Assembly (NCBI GenBank): GCA_964406375.1
Contig: CAYORM010000012.1
Location: 1-63,600 of the forward strand
Length of the DNA stretch: 63,600 nucleotides
Source: CAYORM01 sp964406375
GTDB taxonomy: Bacteria; Pseudomonadota; Alphaproteobacteria; DSM-16000; Inquilinaceae
Reading direction: 5' to 3'
Shown here: one piece after another, positions 1 through 7,929 of the stretch
Position numbering within the stretch: position 1 is the stretch's first letter
How the letters are laid out: every line of letters starts with the position of its first letter
Made by a program: the position numbers and the translations under genes
The notes under the pieces: model-generated
Databases searched by the model: none
Told to the model about the DNA's origin: nothing
What the model saw: only the letters and a program-made list of their open reading frames with translations

Positions 1-1
1 C

Positions 2-643
2 AACCCAAACTGCTCGACGATCCAGATGGTGGTGGCGCTGAAGCCGCTGCACGATCTCGCCAACATCGAGCGGGTGGTGGTCTCGACCTACCAGTCGGTC
101 TCGGGGGCGGGGCGCGAGGCGATGGACGAGCTGTTCACGCAGACGCGCGGCATCTACGTCAACGATCCGGTCGTGAAGGAGCGCTTCACCAAGCAGATCG
201 CCTTCAACGTCATCCCGCACATCGACGTCTTCATGGATGACGGGTCGACGAAGGAAGAGTGGAAGATGGTGGTCGAGACGAAGAAGATCCTCGACCCCGC
301 CATCAAGGTCGTCGCCCATTGCGTGCGTGTGCCGGTCTTCATCGGCCATGCCGAGATGGTCAACGTGCAGTTCAGCCGTCCGATCAGCCATGAAGAGGCG
401 CGCGAGGCGCTCGCCAACGCGCCGGGCGTGGTGGTCGTCGACCACCGGGCCAATGAGGGCTATGTCACCCCGGTCGAGGCGGCCGGCGAGGATGCCGTCT
501 ATGTCAGCCGGATCCGCGAGGATCCGACGGTCGAGAACGGGCTGTCGATGTGGGTGGTCGCCGACAATCTGCGCAAGGGCGCGGCACTCAACACCGTGCA
601 GATCGCCGAGGCGATGGTCGAAGGCGGGTATCTCTCCCGCTGA
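2..643 (+). CDS. asd: Aspartate-semialdehyde dehydrogenase, 3' part
   Basis: Cut by the left edge; about 213 of the usual roughly 340 residues are visible. The visible part opens with N-P-N-C-S-T (bases 2-19), the family's active-site segment, so the catalytic Cys is codon 11-13. The dimerisation/catalytic domain follows, with a QIAFNVIPHID-type stretch and the C-terminal GLSMWVVADNLRKGAALN segment. The enzyme reduces aspartyl-4-phosphate to aspartate semialdehyde in the cytoplasm, the branch point to lysine/diaminopimelate, threonine and methionine. An internal ATG at 26 lies downstream of the active-site Cys and is not the true start. It converges on the small gene at 681-872. Confidence 0.97.
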   Translation, partial: NPNCSTIQMVVALKPLHDLANIERVVVSTYQSVSGAGREAMDELFTQTRGIYVNDPVVKERFTKQIAFNVIPHIDVFMDDGSTKEEWKMVVETKKILDPAIKVVAHCVRVPVFIGHAEMVNVQFSRPISHEEAREALANAPGVVVVDHRANEGYVTPVEAAGEDAVYVSRIREDPTVENGLSMWVVADNLRKGAALNTVQIAEAMVEGGYLSR

Positions 644-665
644 GACGGGCAATCGGGACAGGCAG

Positions 666-699
666 GGCGGCGCCCCATCTTTACGGATCGGGCGCCGCC
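666..699. terminator. GC-rich hairpin between convergent asd and small ORF
   Basis: Bases 666-675 (GGCGGCGCCC) and 690-699 (GGGCGCCGCC) form a perfect 10-bp stem with a 14-base loop, 23 bases after the asd stop. No T-run follows in either direction, so intrinsic termination is uncertain; it may act as an mRNA 3' end stabiliser. The right arm lies inside the 3' end of the small gene on the minus strand. Confidence 0.4.
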
Positions 700-872
700 G
701 TCTCCCGGAAATACGCCTCCTCGAACTCGTCGAGATTGCTCCTGAGCTCGGCCAGCATCACCCGGACGAGCTCCTTCTGCGGCTCGTCGCACAGCGCCTC
801 GGCGATCATGCGCGAGCTGAGGGCCGAGGTCTGGGCGAGCAGCTTGGTCGCCTTGCGGTCGAGATAATCCAT
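681..872 (-). CDS. Small conserved-looking helical protein, function unknown
   Basis: Sixty-three residues, predicted soluble and largely alpha-helical, with charged amphipathic stretches and an acidic C-terminus ending AAPDP. I do not recognise a family. A good ribosome-binding site (GGAAGGA, about five bases before the ATG at 872) and codon usage like the neighbours favour a real gene. It lies 47 bases downstream of the SorC-type regulator on the same strand and could be co-transcribed with it. No Cys, no signal peptide and no membrane segment are visible. Confidence 0.6.
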   Translation of the reverse strand: MDYLDRKATKLLAQTSALSSRMIAEALCDEPQKELVRVMLAELRSNLDEFEEAYFRETAAPDP

Positions 873-919
873 CTGTCCTTCCGTCGCCGGCTCCAGTTAG
901 ACGTGGCGTCGACGGCCGA

Positions 920-1972
920 TCAAGGCCAGGGGCCGCCCGGCGGCACGGACAGCCCGGCATCGCGCGCCGCGAGCGCCAGAGCGGCGTCGCCATCGATGAT
1001 CACCCCGTTGACGAGCCCGCTGCGCAGCAGTGCCGAGATGGCCTGCAGCTTCTCGATCCCGGCGGCGAGCACGACGATTGGATGCCGTCGCAGCGTGTCG
1101 ATCGAGACCGCGAGGGTGCGCCGGTTGAGATCGTGGTCGACCGGCCGGCCGTCATCGCCGAAGAAGATGCCGATCGCGTCACCCACCGCGCCGGCGGCCC
1201 GCAGGCTGTCGATCTCGGCCTGTGTCAGCATCTGGGCGCGACGCAGGAGCGCCGTCGATTTCAGCTCGCCGACGCTGATCATGTAGAAGGCGGCCGCTTC
1301 GGCGAGCCGCAGCCCTTCGGCGACCGAGCGCTGGCTGACCAGGACCTCGCGGTCGGCCACCGAGTCGACGATGAACGGGACGGGCAGGAAATGCCCCTCG
1401 CCGCCGGTGCGCGCAGCCAGGGCGTGGACGACCTCGAACGGGTTGGAAGCGGAGTTCTGCGTCAGCGAGCCCATCAGCGAGACGAAACGCGCCCGCGGGG
1501 CCCGCACCCCGGCGAGATGCAGCGTCATCTGCTCGACCGTGCGCCCCCAGCCGACCCCGACGATCGCACTGTCATCGGCCGCGAGACGGGCCTTGAGGAA
1601 GTTCGCCGCCGCCACGCCGACCGCCCGCCGGGCGATCGTCCCGGCCACCTCGATCACCTCCGGCTGGTCGACCACCCCATCCGGTAGCCCGAGCGGCGGC
1701 GTCGCGAGGCAGAAATCGAGGCCGAAGCGGTCGCAGATCGCCGTCTCAACCGACAGCATGCGCTGCAGCCGGTGCTCGATCGTGATGCTGACGAGGCCCT
1801 GATCGCGTGCCTCGGCGAGCAGGCGGTTGACCCTGGCCCGGGTCAGGCCCAGCCGCCGTGCCGTTTCTTCCTGGTTGAGATTCGCGACATAGTAGAGCCA
1901 GGCCGCGCGGATGCGGAGTTCGTCATCGCCCTCATAGGCCAATTCGAGATTGAGCATTCCCGTTCGTCCCAT
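920..1972 (-). CDS. SorC/DeoR-type sugar-binding transcriptional regulator
   Basis: Predicted 350-residue cytoplasmic regulator. An N-terminal helix-turn-helix spans about residues 20-61 (NQEETARRLGLTRARVNRLL), followed by a SorC sugar-binding domain with a GVGWGRTVEQM loop typical of the phosphosugar pocket. I chose ATG 1972; ATG 1957 is a possible alternative, and the longer reading frame to 2146 runs into the divergent gene. It is divergent from the binding-protein gene at 2131, so it most likely controls the eight-gene importer/catabolic operon and itself, with a phosphorylated pathway intermediate as effector. The inducer cannot be deduced from sequence. LsrR, the AI-2 regulator, belongs to the same family. 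Confidence 0.88.
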   Translation of the reverse strand: MGRTGMLNLELAYEGDDELRIRAAWLYYVANLNQEETARRLGLTRARVNRLLAEARDQGLVSITIEHRLQRMLSVETAICDRFGLDFCLATPPLGLPDGVVDQPEVIEVAGTIARRAVGVAAANFLKARLAADDSAIVGVGWGRTVEQMTLHLAGVRAPRARFVSLMGSLTQNSASNPFEVVHALAARTGGEGHFLPVPFIVDSVADREVLVSQRSVAEGLRLAEAAAFYMISVGELKSTALLRRAQMLTQAEIDSLRAAGAVGDAIGIFFGDDGRPVDHDLNRRTLAVSIDTLRRHPIVVLAAGIEKLQAISALLRSGLVNGVIIDGDAALALAARDAGLSVPPGGPWP

Positions 1973-2002
1973 ACTCGACCGCCGGTCCGCACGCGATCGG
2001 TC

Positions 2003-2050
2003 TTGACAACCGCGCGGGCTCAGACAAACGTCACTAGCAATAACAATTGT
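2003..2050. promoter_or_regulatory. Divergent promoter/operator region of the sugar operon
   Basis: The 158 bases between the regulator start and the binding-protein start hold a consensus -35 hexamer, TTGACA, on the plus strand at 2003-2008. No convincing -10 lies at 17 bases. An 8-bp palindrome ACAATTGT at 2043-2050 is a candidate regulator half-site pair. Position and composition only; no experiment or comparison supports it. Confidence 0.3.
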
Positions 2051-2130
2051 ACGGCAACCGGCAGCGCGATGCGATCCCGCCGTCGGGTCGGGCCAGCGAA
2101 GTAAGCAGGATGTACCAGGAGGAGGAAACG

Positions 2131-3075
2131 ATGGCTTGCATGGCATTGCGTCTCTCTCTCGCGGCTGCGGCGTCCGCGGCTGCGCTCTCTATGGCTTCGG
2201 CCGCCATGGCGCAGGATCTCAGCATCGCCTGGGTCCATTCGAACGCCGCCGCCCAGTCGGAGAACCGGGTCAAGGCCGGCTTCGAGGCCTGGCTCGCCGA
2301 GACCGGCTACAACTGGGATGTCAGCTTCCTCGACAGCGGCGGGTCGGGTGAGCGCACCGCATCGAACCTGCAGGACGCGGTCGCCCGCGGTGTCGACGCG
2401 ATCATCCTGACGATGGCTGATCTGCGCGCGTCGCGCGCGGCGATCGATCAGGCCGAGGCGCAGGGCATTCCGGTCTTCGCCGTCGACAGCGGCTGGGTGC
2501 CGGGCGTCGTCGTCGATGTGACCACCAATAACTGGGAGATGTCGGCCGCCGTCTCGGGTTATCTGCTCAACCTGATCGACGGCGAGGGCAAGATCATCTT
2601 CCTGCGCATGGCCGAGCATCACGGCACCCGCAAGCGCGGCGACGTGATGGCGGTGATGCTGCAGGAGTTCCCGAACGTCGAGGTGCTCGCCGAGCACAAC
2701 ATCGACTACACCGCCTTCTTCGAGGACACGACCCGCGTCATGCAGGATTACGTCGCCCGCTATGGCGATGACATCGACGCGGTGTGGGCGCCGTGGGACG
2801 AGCCGGCGCAGGCGGCGGTGAACGTGCTGCAGGCGGCCGGCATCGACGCCTTCGTCACCGGCATCGACGGCCATCCGCCGGCGGTCGAGGCGGTCTGCGA
2901 CCCGGACAGCCTGTTCGCGGCGACCGTCGGTCAGCCCTTCGAGGCGATGGGCGCGCAGACCGGCGAATGGATCCATCAGATCGTCGTCGAGGGGACCGAT
3001 CCGGCTGACATCTTCAGCACGCATACGGTCTTCATGTCGGCGCCGCTGATCACCAAGAAGGACTGCCCGCAGTAA
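2131..3075 (+). CDS. Sugar ABC transporter substrate-binding protein (ribose/RbsB type)
   Basis: Predicted periplasmic protein of 314 residues. A Sec signal peptide (residues 1-27, hydrophobic Ala/Leu/Ser core, cleavage after A-M-A) precedes a periplasmic-binding-protein-I fold with the GVDAIILT and IPVFAVDSG segments of the ribose/galactose family. The start at 2131 is fixed by a strong AGGAGGAGG site at 2118-2126; the earlier in-frame ATG at 2047 would place the signal peptide internally. First gene of the operon. A 93-base gap with a hairpin separates it from the ATPase gene, unlike the overlaps that follow. The ligand is unknown; downstream SDR and FGGY kinase point to a sugar or polyol. 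Confidence 0.93.
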   Translation: MACMALRLSLAAAASAAALSMASAAMAQDLSIAWVHSNAAAQSENRVKAGFEAWLAETGYNWDVSFLDSGGSGERTASNLQDAVARGVDAIILTMADLRASRAAIDQAEAQGIPVFAVDSGWVPGVVVDVTTNNWEMSAAVSGYLLNLIDGEGKIIFLRMAEHHGTRKRGDVMAVMLQEFPNVEVLAEHNIDYTAFFEDTTRVMQDYVARYGDDIDAVWAPWDEPAQAAVNVLQAAGIDAFVTGIDGHPPAVEAVCDPDSLFAATVGQPFEAMGAQTGEWIHQIVVEGTDPADIFSTHTVFMSAPLITKKDCPQ

Positions 3076-3084
3076 TGTCCGGCG

Positions 3085-3122
3085 CGGCCGGCGCGGGGGG
3101 CTCGCTCTCCCTGCGCCGGCCG
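3085..3122 (+). other. Intercistronic GC hairpin after binding-protein gene
   Basis: CGGCCGGCGC at 3085-3094 pairs perfectly with GCGCCGGCCG at 3113-3122 around an 18-base loop, ten bases after the binding-protein stop. Only TGTCTT follows, so it is a weak terminator at best. It more likely protects the upstream message or attenuates the downstream genes, giving excess binding protein. Confidence 0.5.
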
Positions 3123-3168
3123 TGTCTTGCCGTTCCGCCCTTTGCCGCAGCACCCGACTGACGCCCCG

Positions 3169-4689
3169 ATGTCCGCCGCTCTTGAAGAGGTGACGCTCGA
3201 TTACCCCGGCACGCGCGCCCTCGACCGCGTCAGCGTGGTCTTCCGGCCGGGCGAGGTGCATGGGCTGATCGGCGAGAACGGCGCCGGCAAGTCCTCGCTC
3301 GTCGGGATCCTCGGCGGCAGCCGCCAGCCCAGCGCTGGCCGGATCCTCCTCGACGGGGCACGCACGGTTTTCCACGGACCGCGCGACGCGCTGCGGCAGG
3401 GCATCGCCCATGTCTCGCAGGAAGGCAGCCTGGTGCCGCACCTCTCCGGCGCCGAAAACATCCTGCTGGGTGCAGAGCCGCGTCGCCTGGGTGTCGTCGT
3501 CGATCGCCGGGCACTGGTGCGTCAGGCCGAGGCGCTGATGCGCCGCTGGTTCCCGGAGGTCCGGATCGACCTTTCCCGCCCGGTCGAGACGCTGCCCTAT
3601 GCCGACCAGAAGCTGATCGAGATCGTGCGCGGGCTGCGCGGCGCCGCGCGGCTCCTGATCCTCGACGAGCCGACGGCCAGCCTGCCTGCCCGCGAGAAGG
3701 AGGCGCTGTGGCGGATCATCCGCGGGCTGCCGGCGCAGGGCGTCGGCATCGTGCTGATCAGCCATTTCCTGTCGGAGGTGCTAGCGCTTTCGGACCGGAT
3801 CACCGTGCTGCGCGACGGTCGCCGCGTGGCAACGCTGGCCGCCGGTGAGGCGGACGAATCCCGGCTCGTCTCACTGATGCTCGCCCCCGGCAAGGATGCC
3901 GCATCCGCGGTGCGGTCGCGCGAGCAGGCAAAGGCGGGCGCGGAGCCGCTGCTCGCGCTCGAGGGCTGGACGGGCGAGGGATTCACGGTCCCCGAATTCA
4001 CGCTGCGCCCGGGCGAGATCGTCGGGCTGATCGGCCTGACCCAGGCCGGTCACTTCGAGTTCGCCCGCTCGCTCTACGACCCGCGGCTGCGCAGCGGCGG
4101 TACCATGACGCTCGGCGGCCGGCCGGTGACGGCCTCGACCCCCGGAGGGATGCGGCGGCTCGGTGTCGCGCTCGTCCCTGATCATCGCATGGTCAATGCG
4201 CTGGTGTCCGGCTGGTCCGTCCGCGAGAATCTGTCGATGGCACATGTCGCGGCGGCGACGGTGCCGGGTACCCCGGTCCTGCGGCGCGGCGCCGAGCGAG
4301 CCGAGGCGCGTGCGGTGATGCGCCGGCTCGCGGTGAAGGCGCAGTCGCCCGACCAGCCGGTCGACGAGCTGTCGGGCGGCAACAAGCAGAAGGTCTCGAT
4401 CGGCAAGTGGCTCTACGGTACGGGCGATGAAGCCGGGCGCTACCGGGTGCTCGTCTTCATCGAGCCGACGGAGGGGGTCGATGTCGGCGCCAAGGCGGAG
4501 ATCCATCGCATCATCGCCGGCCTTGCCGCCGCCGGCAGCGCCGTCGTCGTGGCCTCGTCCGACCTGCACGAGGTCGCGACGCTGGCCGATCGCATCATTC
4601 CCTTCGTCCGCGGCCGCGCGGGAGAGGAGCTGGCATGGCCGAACGTATCGGAACAGGATTTCGTGACGGCGATGGCGGGGGCGGCATGA
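3169..4689 (+). CDS. Sugar ABC transporter ATP-binding protein (RbsA-like, two NBDs)
   Basis: A 506-residue fusion of two nucleotide-binding domains, the usual size for RbsA/XylG-type carbohydrate importer ATPases. The first domain has an intact Walker A (GENGAGKSS, Lys at about residue 41) and Walker B (LLILDEPTAS). The second has the signature LSGGNKQK but a degenerate P-loop (GLIGLTQAGHFEF), and an Ile sits where the Walker B Asp is expected (VLVFIEPTEGVD), so it is probably regulatory or structural. ATG 3169 is preferred over 3127, which gives a Pro-rich extension. Its stop overlaps the permease start in ATGA. Confidence 0.93.
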   Translation: MSAALEEVTLDYPGTRALDRVSVVFRPGEVHGLIGENGAGKSSLVGILGGSRQPSAGRILLDGARTVFHGPRDALRQGIAHVSQEGSLVPHLSGAENILLGAEPRRLGVVVDRRALVRQAEALMRRWFPEVRIDLSRPVETLPYADQKLIEIVRGLRGAARLLILDEPTASLPAREKEALWRIIRGLPAQGVGIVLISHFLSEVLALSDRITVLRDGRRVATLAAGEADESRLVSLMLAPGKDAASAVRSREQAKAGAEPLLALEGWTGEGFTVPEFTLRPGEIVGLIGLTQAGHFEFARSLYDPRLRSGGTMTLGGRPVTASTPGGMRRLGVALVPDHRMVNALVSGWSVRENLSMAHVAAATVPGTPVLRRGAERAEARAVMRRLAVKAQSPDQPVDELSGGNKQKVSIGKWLYGTGDEAGRYRVLVFIEPTEGVDVGAKAEIHRIIAGLAAAGSAVVVASSDLHEVATLADRIIPFVRGRAGEELAWPNVSEQDFVTAMAGAA

Positions 4690-5672
4690 GCCCGCCCGCG
4701 GACCAGCCCGTCGCGCCGGAGGCGGCGTTCCAGCCGCGCGGCCGCTTCGTGCAGCGCTATGCGACACTGGTCGTGCTCGCGCTGATCTTCATCGGCTTCT
4801 CCGTCGGCGTCGACCGGTTCCTCACACCGTTCAACCTGTTCAACATCCTGCAGCAGATCTCGATGCTGACGATCGTCGGCATCGGGCTGACCTTCGGTTT
4901 CGCGGCGCGGGAGATGGACCTGTCGGTCGGCTTTATGGCCGGGCTCGCCGGGCTGCTCGTACCGCTATTGCTGATCGCCGGCTGGCCGATCCCGCTCGCC
5001 ATCCTCGCGGGCCTCGCCGCCGGGCTCGCAGTCGGCGCCTTCAACGCCGCGATCGTCACCCTGGTCGGCGTCCCTTCGCTGATCGCGACGCTCGCCACCG
5101 GCTCTATCCTGTTCGGAATCAATTTCCTGATGTCGGGCGGGCGGGCGATCTATGGTGGGCTGCCGTCCACCTATCTCTGGCTCGGCCAGGGCAAGATCGC
5201 TGAGATCCCGGTGGTCGCCATCATCATGCTGGCGGTGGTCGCCATCGCCTGGTTCGTGATGGAGCGCACGGTCTTCGGCCGCTACCTCTACGCGGTCGGC
5301 GGCAATCCCAAGGCGGCCGAGCTGTCCGGTATCAGCCCGCGCAACTACCGTGCCGCCGGCCTCGTCGTCAGCGCGCTCTTCGCCGCGCTCGCCGGCACGC
5401 TGCTCGCCGCCCGGCTCGGCTCGGGCCAGCCCAATGCCGGCGAGAACTACCTGCTCGACGGGCTGGCTACCGTCTTTATCGGCATGACGATGCTCAGGCC
5501 GGGCACGGCGGCGGTCGTCAGCACCTTCTTCGGCGCGCTGTTCATCGGCATCGTCAATAACGGGCTGAACCTGATGGGGCTCGACACCTACGTCCAGAGC
5601 ATCGTCAAGGGCCTGATCATCGTTGTCGCCGTCTCCGTCGTCTCGCGCACCACGACGTTGAGGATCCTGTGA
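4686..5672 (+). CDS. Sugar ABC transporter permease (RbsC/BPD_transp_2 type)
   Basis: A 328-residue integral membrane protein with about eight to ten hydrophobic segments and the family landmarks GIGLTFGFAAREMDLSVG near residue 60 and VGGNPKAAELSGI in the cytoplasmic loop. It forms the transmembrane channel with the preceding ATPase. The start at 4686 lies in the ATGA overlap with the ATPase stop, indicating translational coupling; a longer start at 4635 would read 18 extra residues inside the ATPase gene. The only permease in the cluster, so probably a homodimer as in ribose importers. Confidence 0.93.
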   Translation: MSPPADQPVAPEAAFQPRGRFVQRYATLVVLALIFIGFSVGVDRFLTPFNLFNILQQISMLTIVGIGLTFGFAAREMDLSVGFMAGLAGLLVPLLLIAGWPIPLAILAGLAAGLAVGAFNAAIVTLVGVPSLIATLATGSILFGINFLMSGGRAIYGGLPSTYLWLGQGKIAEIPVVAIIMLAVVAIAWFVMERTVFGRYLYAVGGNPKAAELSGISPRNYRAAGLVVSALFAALAGTLLAARLGSGQPNAGENYLLDGLATVFIGMTMLRPGTAAVVSTFFGALFIGIVNNGLNLMGLDTYVQSIVKGLIIVVAVSVVSRTTTLRIL

Positions 5673-6409
5673 CCGCCCCTCTTCCCACCGCCTTCATCAC
5701 CGGTGTCGGCCCGGACAACATCGGCCTCGCCGCGGCGCGAGCGCTCGCCGCCCGGGGCCACGCCCTCATCGTCGCCGATCTCGCCGGCGTCTCCGATGCG
5801 TTGGTGGCGACCCTCAAGGCGGCCGGCGCGCCCACGGTGCGTGCCCTGCCGCTCGACGTCACCGATACCGCCGCGGTCACGGCGACGACCGCAAGGCTGT
5901 TCGACGAGACGCCGGATCTCGGCATCCTCGTCAACAGCGCCGGGATCGCACGACCGACCAAGCCTCTGGCGATCACGCCGGAGGAGTTCGACCTGGTCTT
6001 CGCCGTCAATCTGCGCGGCACCTTCTTCTGCTGCCAGGCCTTCATCGAGCGGCTGATCGCGGCAGGGCGTGGCGGCGCGATCGTCAATCTCGCCTCGATG
6101 GCCGGCAAGACGGGGGGCAAGCATAACGGGCTGCATTACGCGGCCTCAAAAGCCGGGATCATCTCGATCACCAAGGGTTTCGCCCGTGCCTTCGGGCCGC
6201 ATGGCATCCGCGTCAACGCCGTCGCCCCCGGCATCATCGACACCGAGATGAGCCGCAAGGTACCGGGCAGCGACGATCAGGCCCGTGCGGCGCCACTCGG
6301 CCGCTGGGGCACGGCGGACGAGGTGGGCAGTGTGGTGGCCTTTCTCTGTGGCCCGGACTCGGCCTACATGACCGGCGCCGTGGTCGATGTGAATGGCGGG
6401 ATCCTCTGA
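5669..6409 (+). CDS. Short-chain dehydrogenase/reductase of the sugar operon
   Basis: Classical NAD(P)-dependent SDR, 246 residues. Cofactor motif TGVGPDNIG (residues 11-19) has an unusual spacing relative to TGxxxGIG. NSAG at 89-92, catalytic Ser143, Tyr157 and Lys161 (YAASK) are all present, and the protein ends with a typical VVDVNGG segment. It starts with GTG 5669 in a GTGA overlap with the permease stop. Placed between an importer and a sugar kinase, it probably oxidises an imported polyol or epimerises/reduces a sugar before phosphorylation; substrate unknown. Confidence 0.92.
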   Translation: MTAPLPTAFITGVGPDNIGLAAARALAARGHALIVADLAGVSDALVATLKAAGAPTVRALPLDVTDTAAVTATTARLFDETPDLGILVNSAGIARPTKPLAITPEEFDLVFAVNLRGTFFCCQAFIERLIAAGRGGAIVNLASMAGKTGGKHNGLHYAASKAGIISITKGFARAFGPHGIRVNAVAPGIIDTEMSRKVPGSDDQARAAPLGRWGTADEVGSVVAFLCGPDSAYMTGAVVDVNGGIL

Positions 6410-6416
6410 GGGCACG

Positions 6417-7919
6417 ATGGGGTTTGTGATCGGTATCGATGGCGGGACGGAGAGCCTGCGGGCCTTCGTGTTCGCGCTCGACGGCACGCTGCGCGGCAGC
6501 GCCGCCGCCGCCTACGAGACGCGCTTTCCCGCCCCGGGCCGGGCGGAGCAGGATCCGGAGGTGTGGTGGCGGGCGATCGGCGAGGCGGTGCAGGGCGCAC
6601 TCGCTGCCTCCGACGTCGCCGCCACCGAGATCGACGCGCTGTGCTGCGACACCACCTCCTGCACCGTCGTCGCGCTGGACAGGGCGGGCCGGCCGCTGCG
6701 CCCGGCGCTGCTGTGGATGGATGTCCGGGCGGCGGCGGAGGCCGAGGCCGTCCTGGCGACCGGTGATCCGGCCCTCGACCTCAACGGCGCGGGGCGCGGC
6801 CCCGTCTCGGCGGAATGGATGATCCCGAAGGCGCTGTGGCTCGCCCGCCACGAGCCGGAGATCTTTGAGGCCGCCGCCACCATCTGCGAGTACCAGGACT
6901 TCCTGACGCTCCGGCTGACGGGCCGGCGCGCCGCCAGCCTCGACAACCTCGCGATGCGCTGGCACTGGCGCAATCGCAAGGGCGGGCGGCCCGACACCCT
7001 CCTGGCGGCGCTCGGCCTCGGGGCTCTGGCCGAGAAATGGCCGAAGGAGGTGGTCGCGCCGGGCGAGGCGATCGGTCCTCTCACCCGCGAGGCGGCTGCT
7101 CATCTCGGCCTGCCACCGGGCATCCCGGTGGTGCAGGGCGGGGCCGACGCCTTCATCGGCATGATCGGTCTCGGCGTCGCCAGACCCGGCCAGCTCGCGC
7201 TCATCACCGGCTCCTCGCATCTCCAGCTCGCCGTCACCGAACGCGACGAGGGCGCGCCCGGCCTCTGGGGCGCCTATGCCGATGCCGTCTATCCGGGGCG
7301 GTCGGTACTGGAGGGCGGGCAGACCTCGACGGGGTCGATCGTCGCCTGGCTGAGGCGGATCGCGGGCGGGACGACCGATCTCGCGGCGCTCAATGCCGAG
7401 GCCGCCGCCCTGCCGCCCGGTGCGGAGGGGCTGCTCGCGCTCGATCACTTCCAGGGCAACCGGACGCCCCACACCGATCCGCTGTCCCGCGGCGCGTTCG
7501 TCGGGCTGACGCTCGGCCATGGCCCCGCGCATCTCTACCGCGCGGTGATCGAGGGCATCTGCTTCGGTACCCGCGCCATTCTCGACACGATGCGCGCGGC
7601 GGGGCTCGGCATCGACTCCATCACCGTCGCAGGCGGCGCCACGCGCTCGCCGCTCTGGCTGCAGATCCATGCCGACACCGCCGGCGTGCCGCTGACCCTG
7701 CCGCGCTGCCCTGATGCGCCGGGTCTCGGCTCGGCGATTCTCGCCGCGGTCGGCGCCGGGCACTTTGCCACGATCGATGAGGGGATCGAGGCGATGGTCG
7801 CCGTCGACCGGGTGATCGAGCCCGATCCCGCCCGCGCGGCGATCTATGACGGGCTCTATGAGCGCTATGCCCGCCTCTACCCGGCGCTGAAGCCGCTCCG
7901 CGCCCCCCTTTCCAGTTGA
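6417..7919 (+). CDS. FGGY-family carbohydrate kinase
   Basis: A 500-residue cytoplasmic kinase with two FGGY/actin-like domains. The N-terminal phosphate loop is VIGIDGGTESLRAFVF, and the C-terminal domain carries the ADAFIGMIG and VAGGATRSPLWLQI signatures. The start at 6417 has GAGGG just upstream and sits seven bases after the SDR stop; an ATG at 6393 inside the SDR gene is rejected. The family phosphorylates ribulose, xylulose, glycerol, erythritol or AI-2 (LsrK). With the SDR and importer it probably traps the imported, oxidised substrate as a phosphate. The end is ten bases before the E1-alpha gene, in the same operon. Confidence 0.92.
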   Translation: MGFVIGIDGGTESLRAFVFALDGTLRGSAAAAYETRFPAPGRAEQDPEVWWRAIGEAVQGALAASDVAATEIDALCCDTTSCTVVALDRAGRPLRPALLWMDVRAAAEAEAVLATGDPALDLNGAGRGPVSAEWMIPKALWLARHEPEIFEAAATICEYQDFLTLRLTGRRAASLDNLAMRWHWRNRKGGRPDTLLAALGLGALAEKWPKEVVAPGEAIGPLTREAAAHLGLPPGIPVVQGGADAFIGMIGLGVARPGQLALITGSSHLQLAVTERDEGAPGLWGAYADAVYPGRSVLEGGQTSTGSIVAWLRRIAGGTTDLAALNAEAAALPPGAEGLLALDHFQGNRTPHTDPLSRGAFVGLTLGHGPAHLYRAVIEGICFGTRAILDTMRAAGLGIDSITVAGGATRSPLWLQIHADTAGVPLTLPRCPDAPGLGSAILAAVGAGHFATIDEGIEAMVAVDRVIEPDPARAAIYDGLYERYARLYPALKPLRAPLSS

Positions 7920-7929
7920 GATCCGCGAG

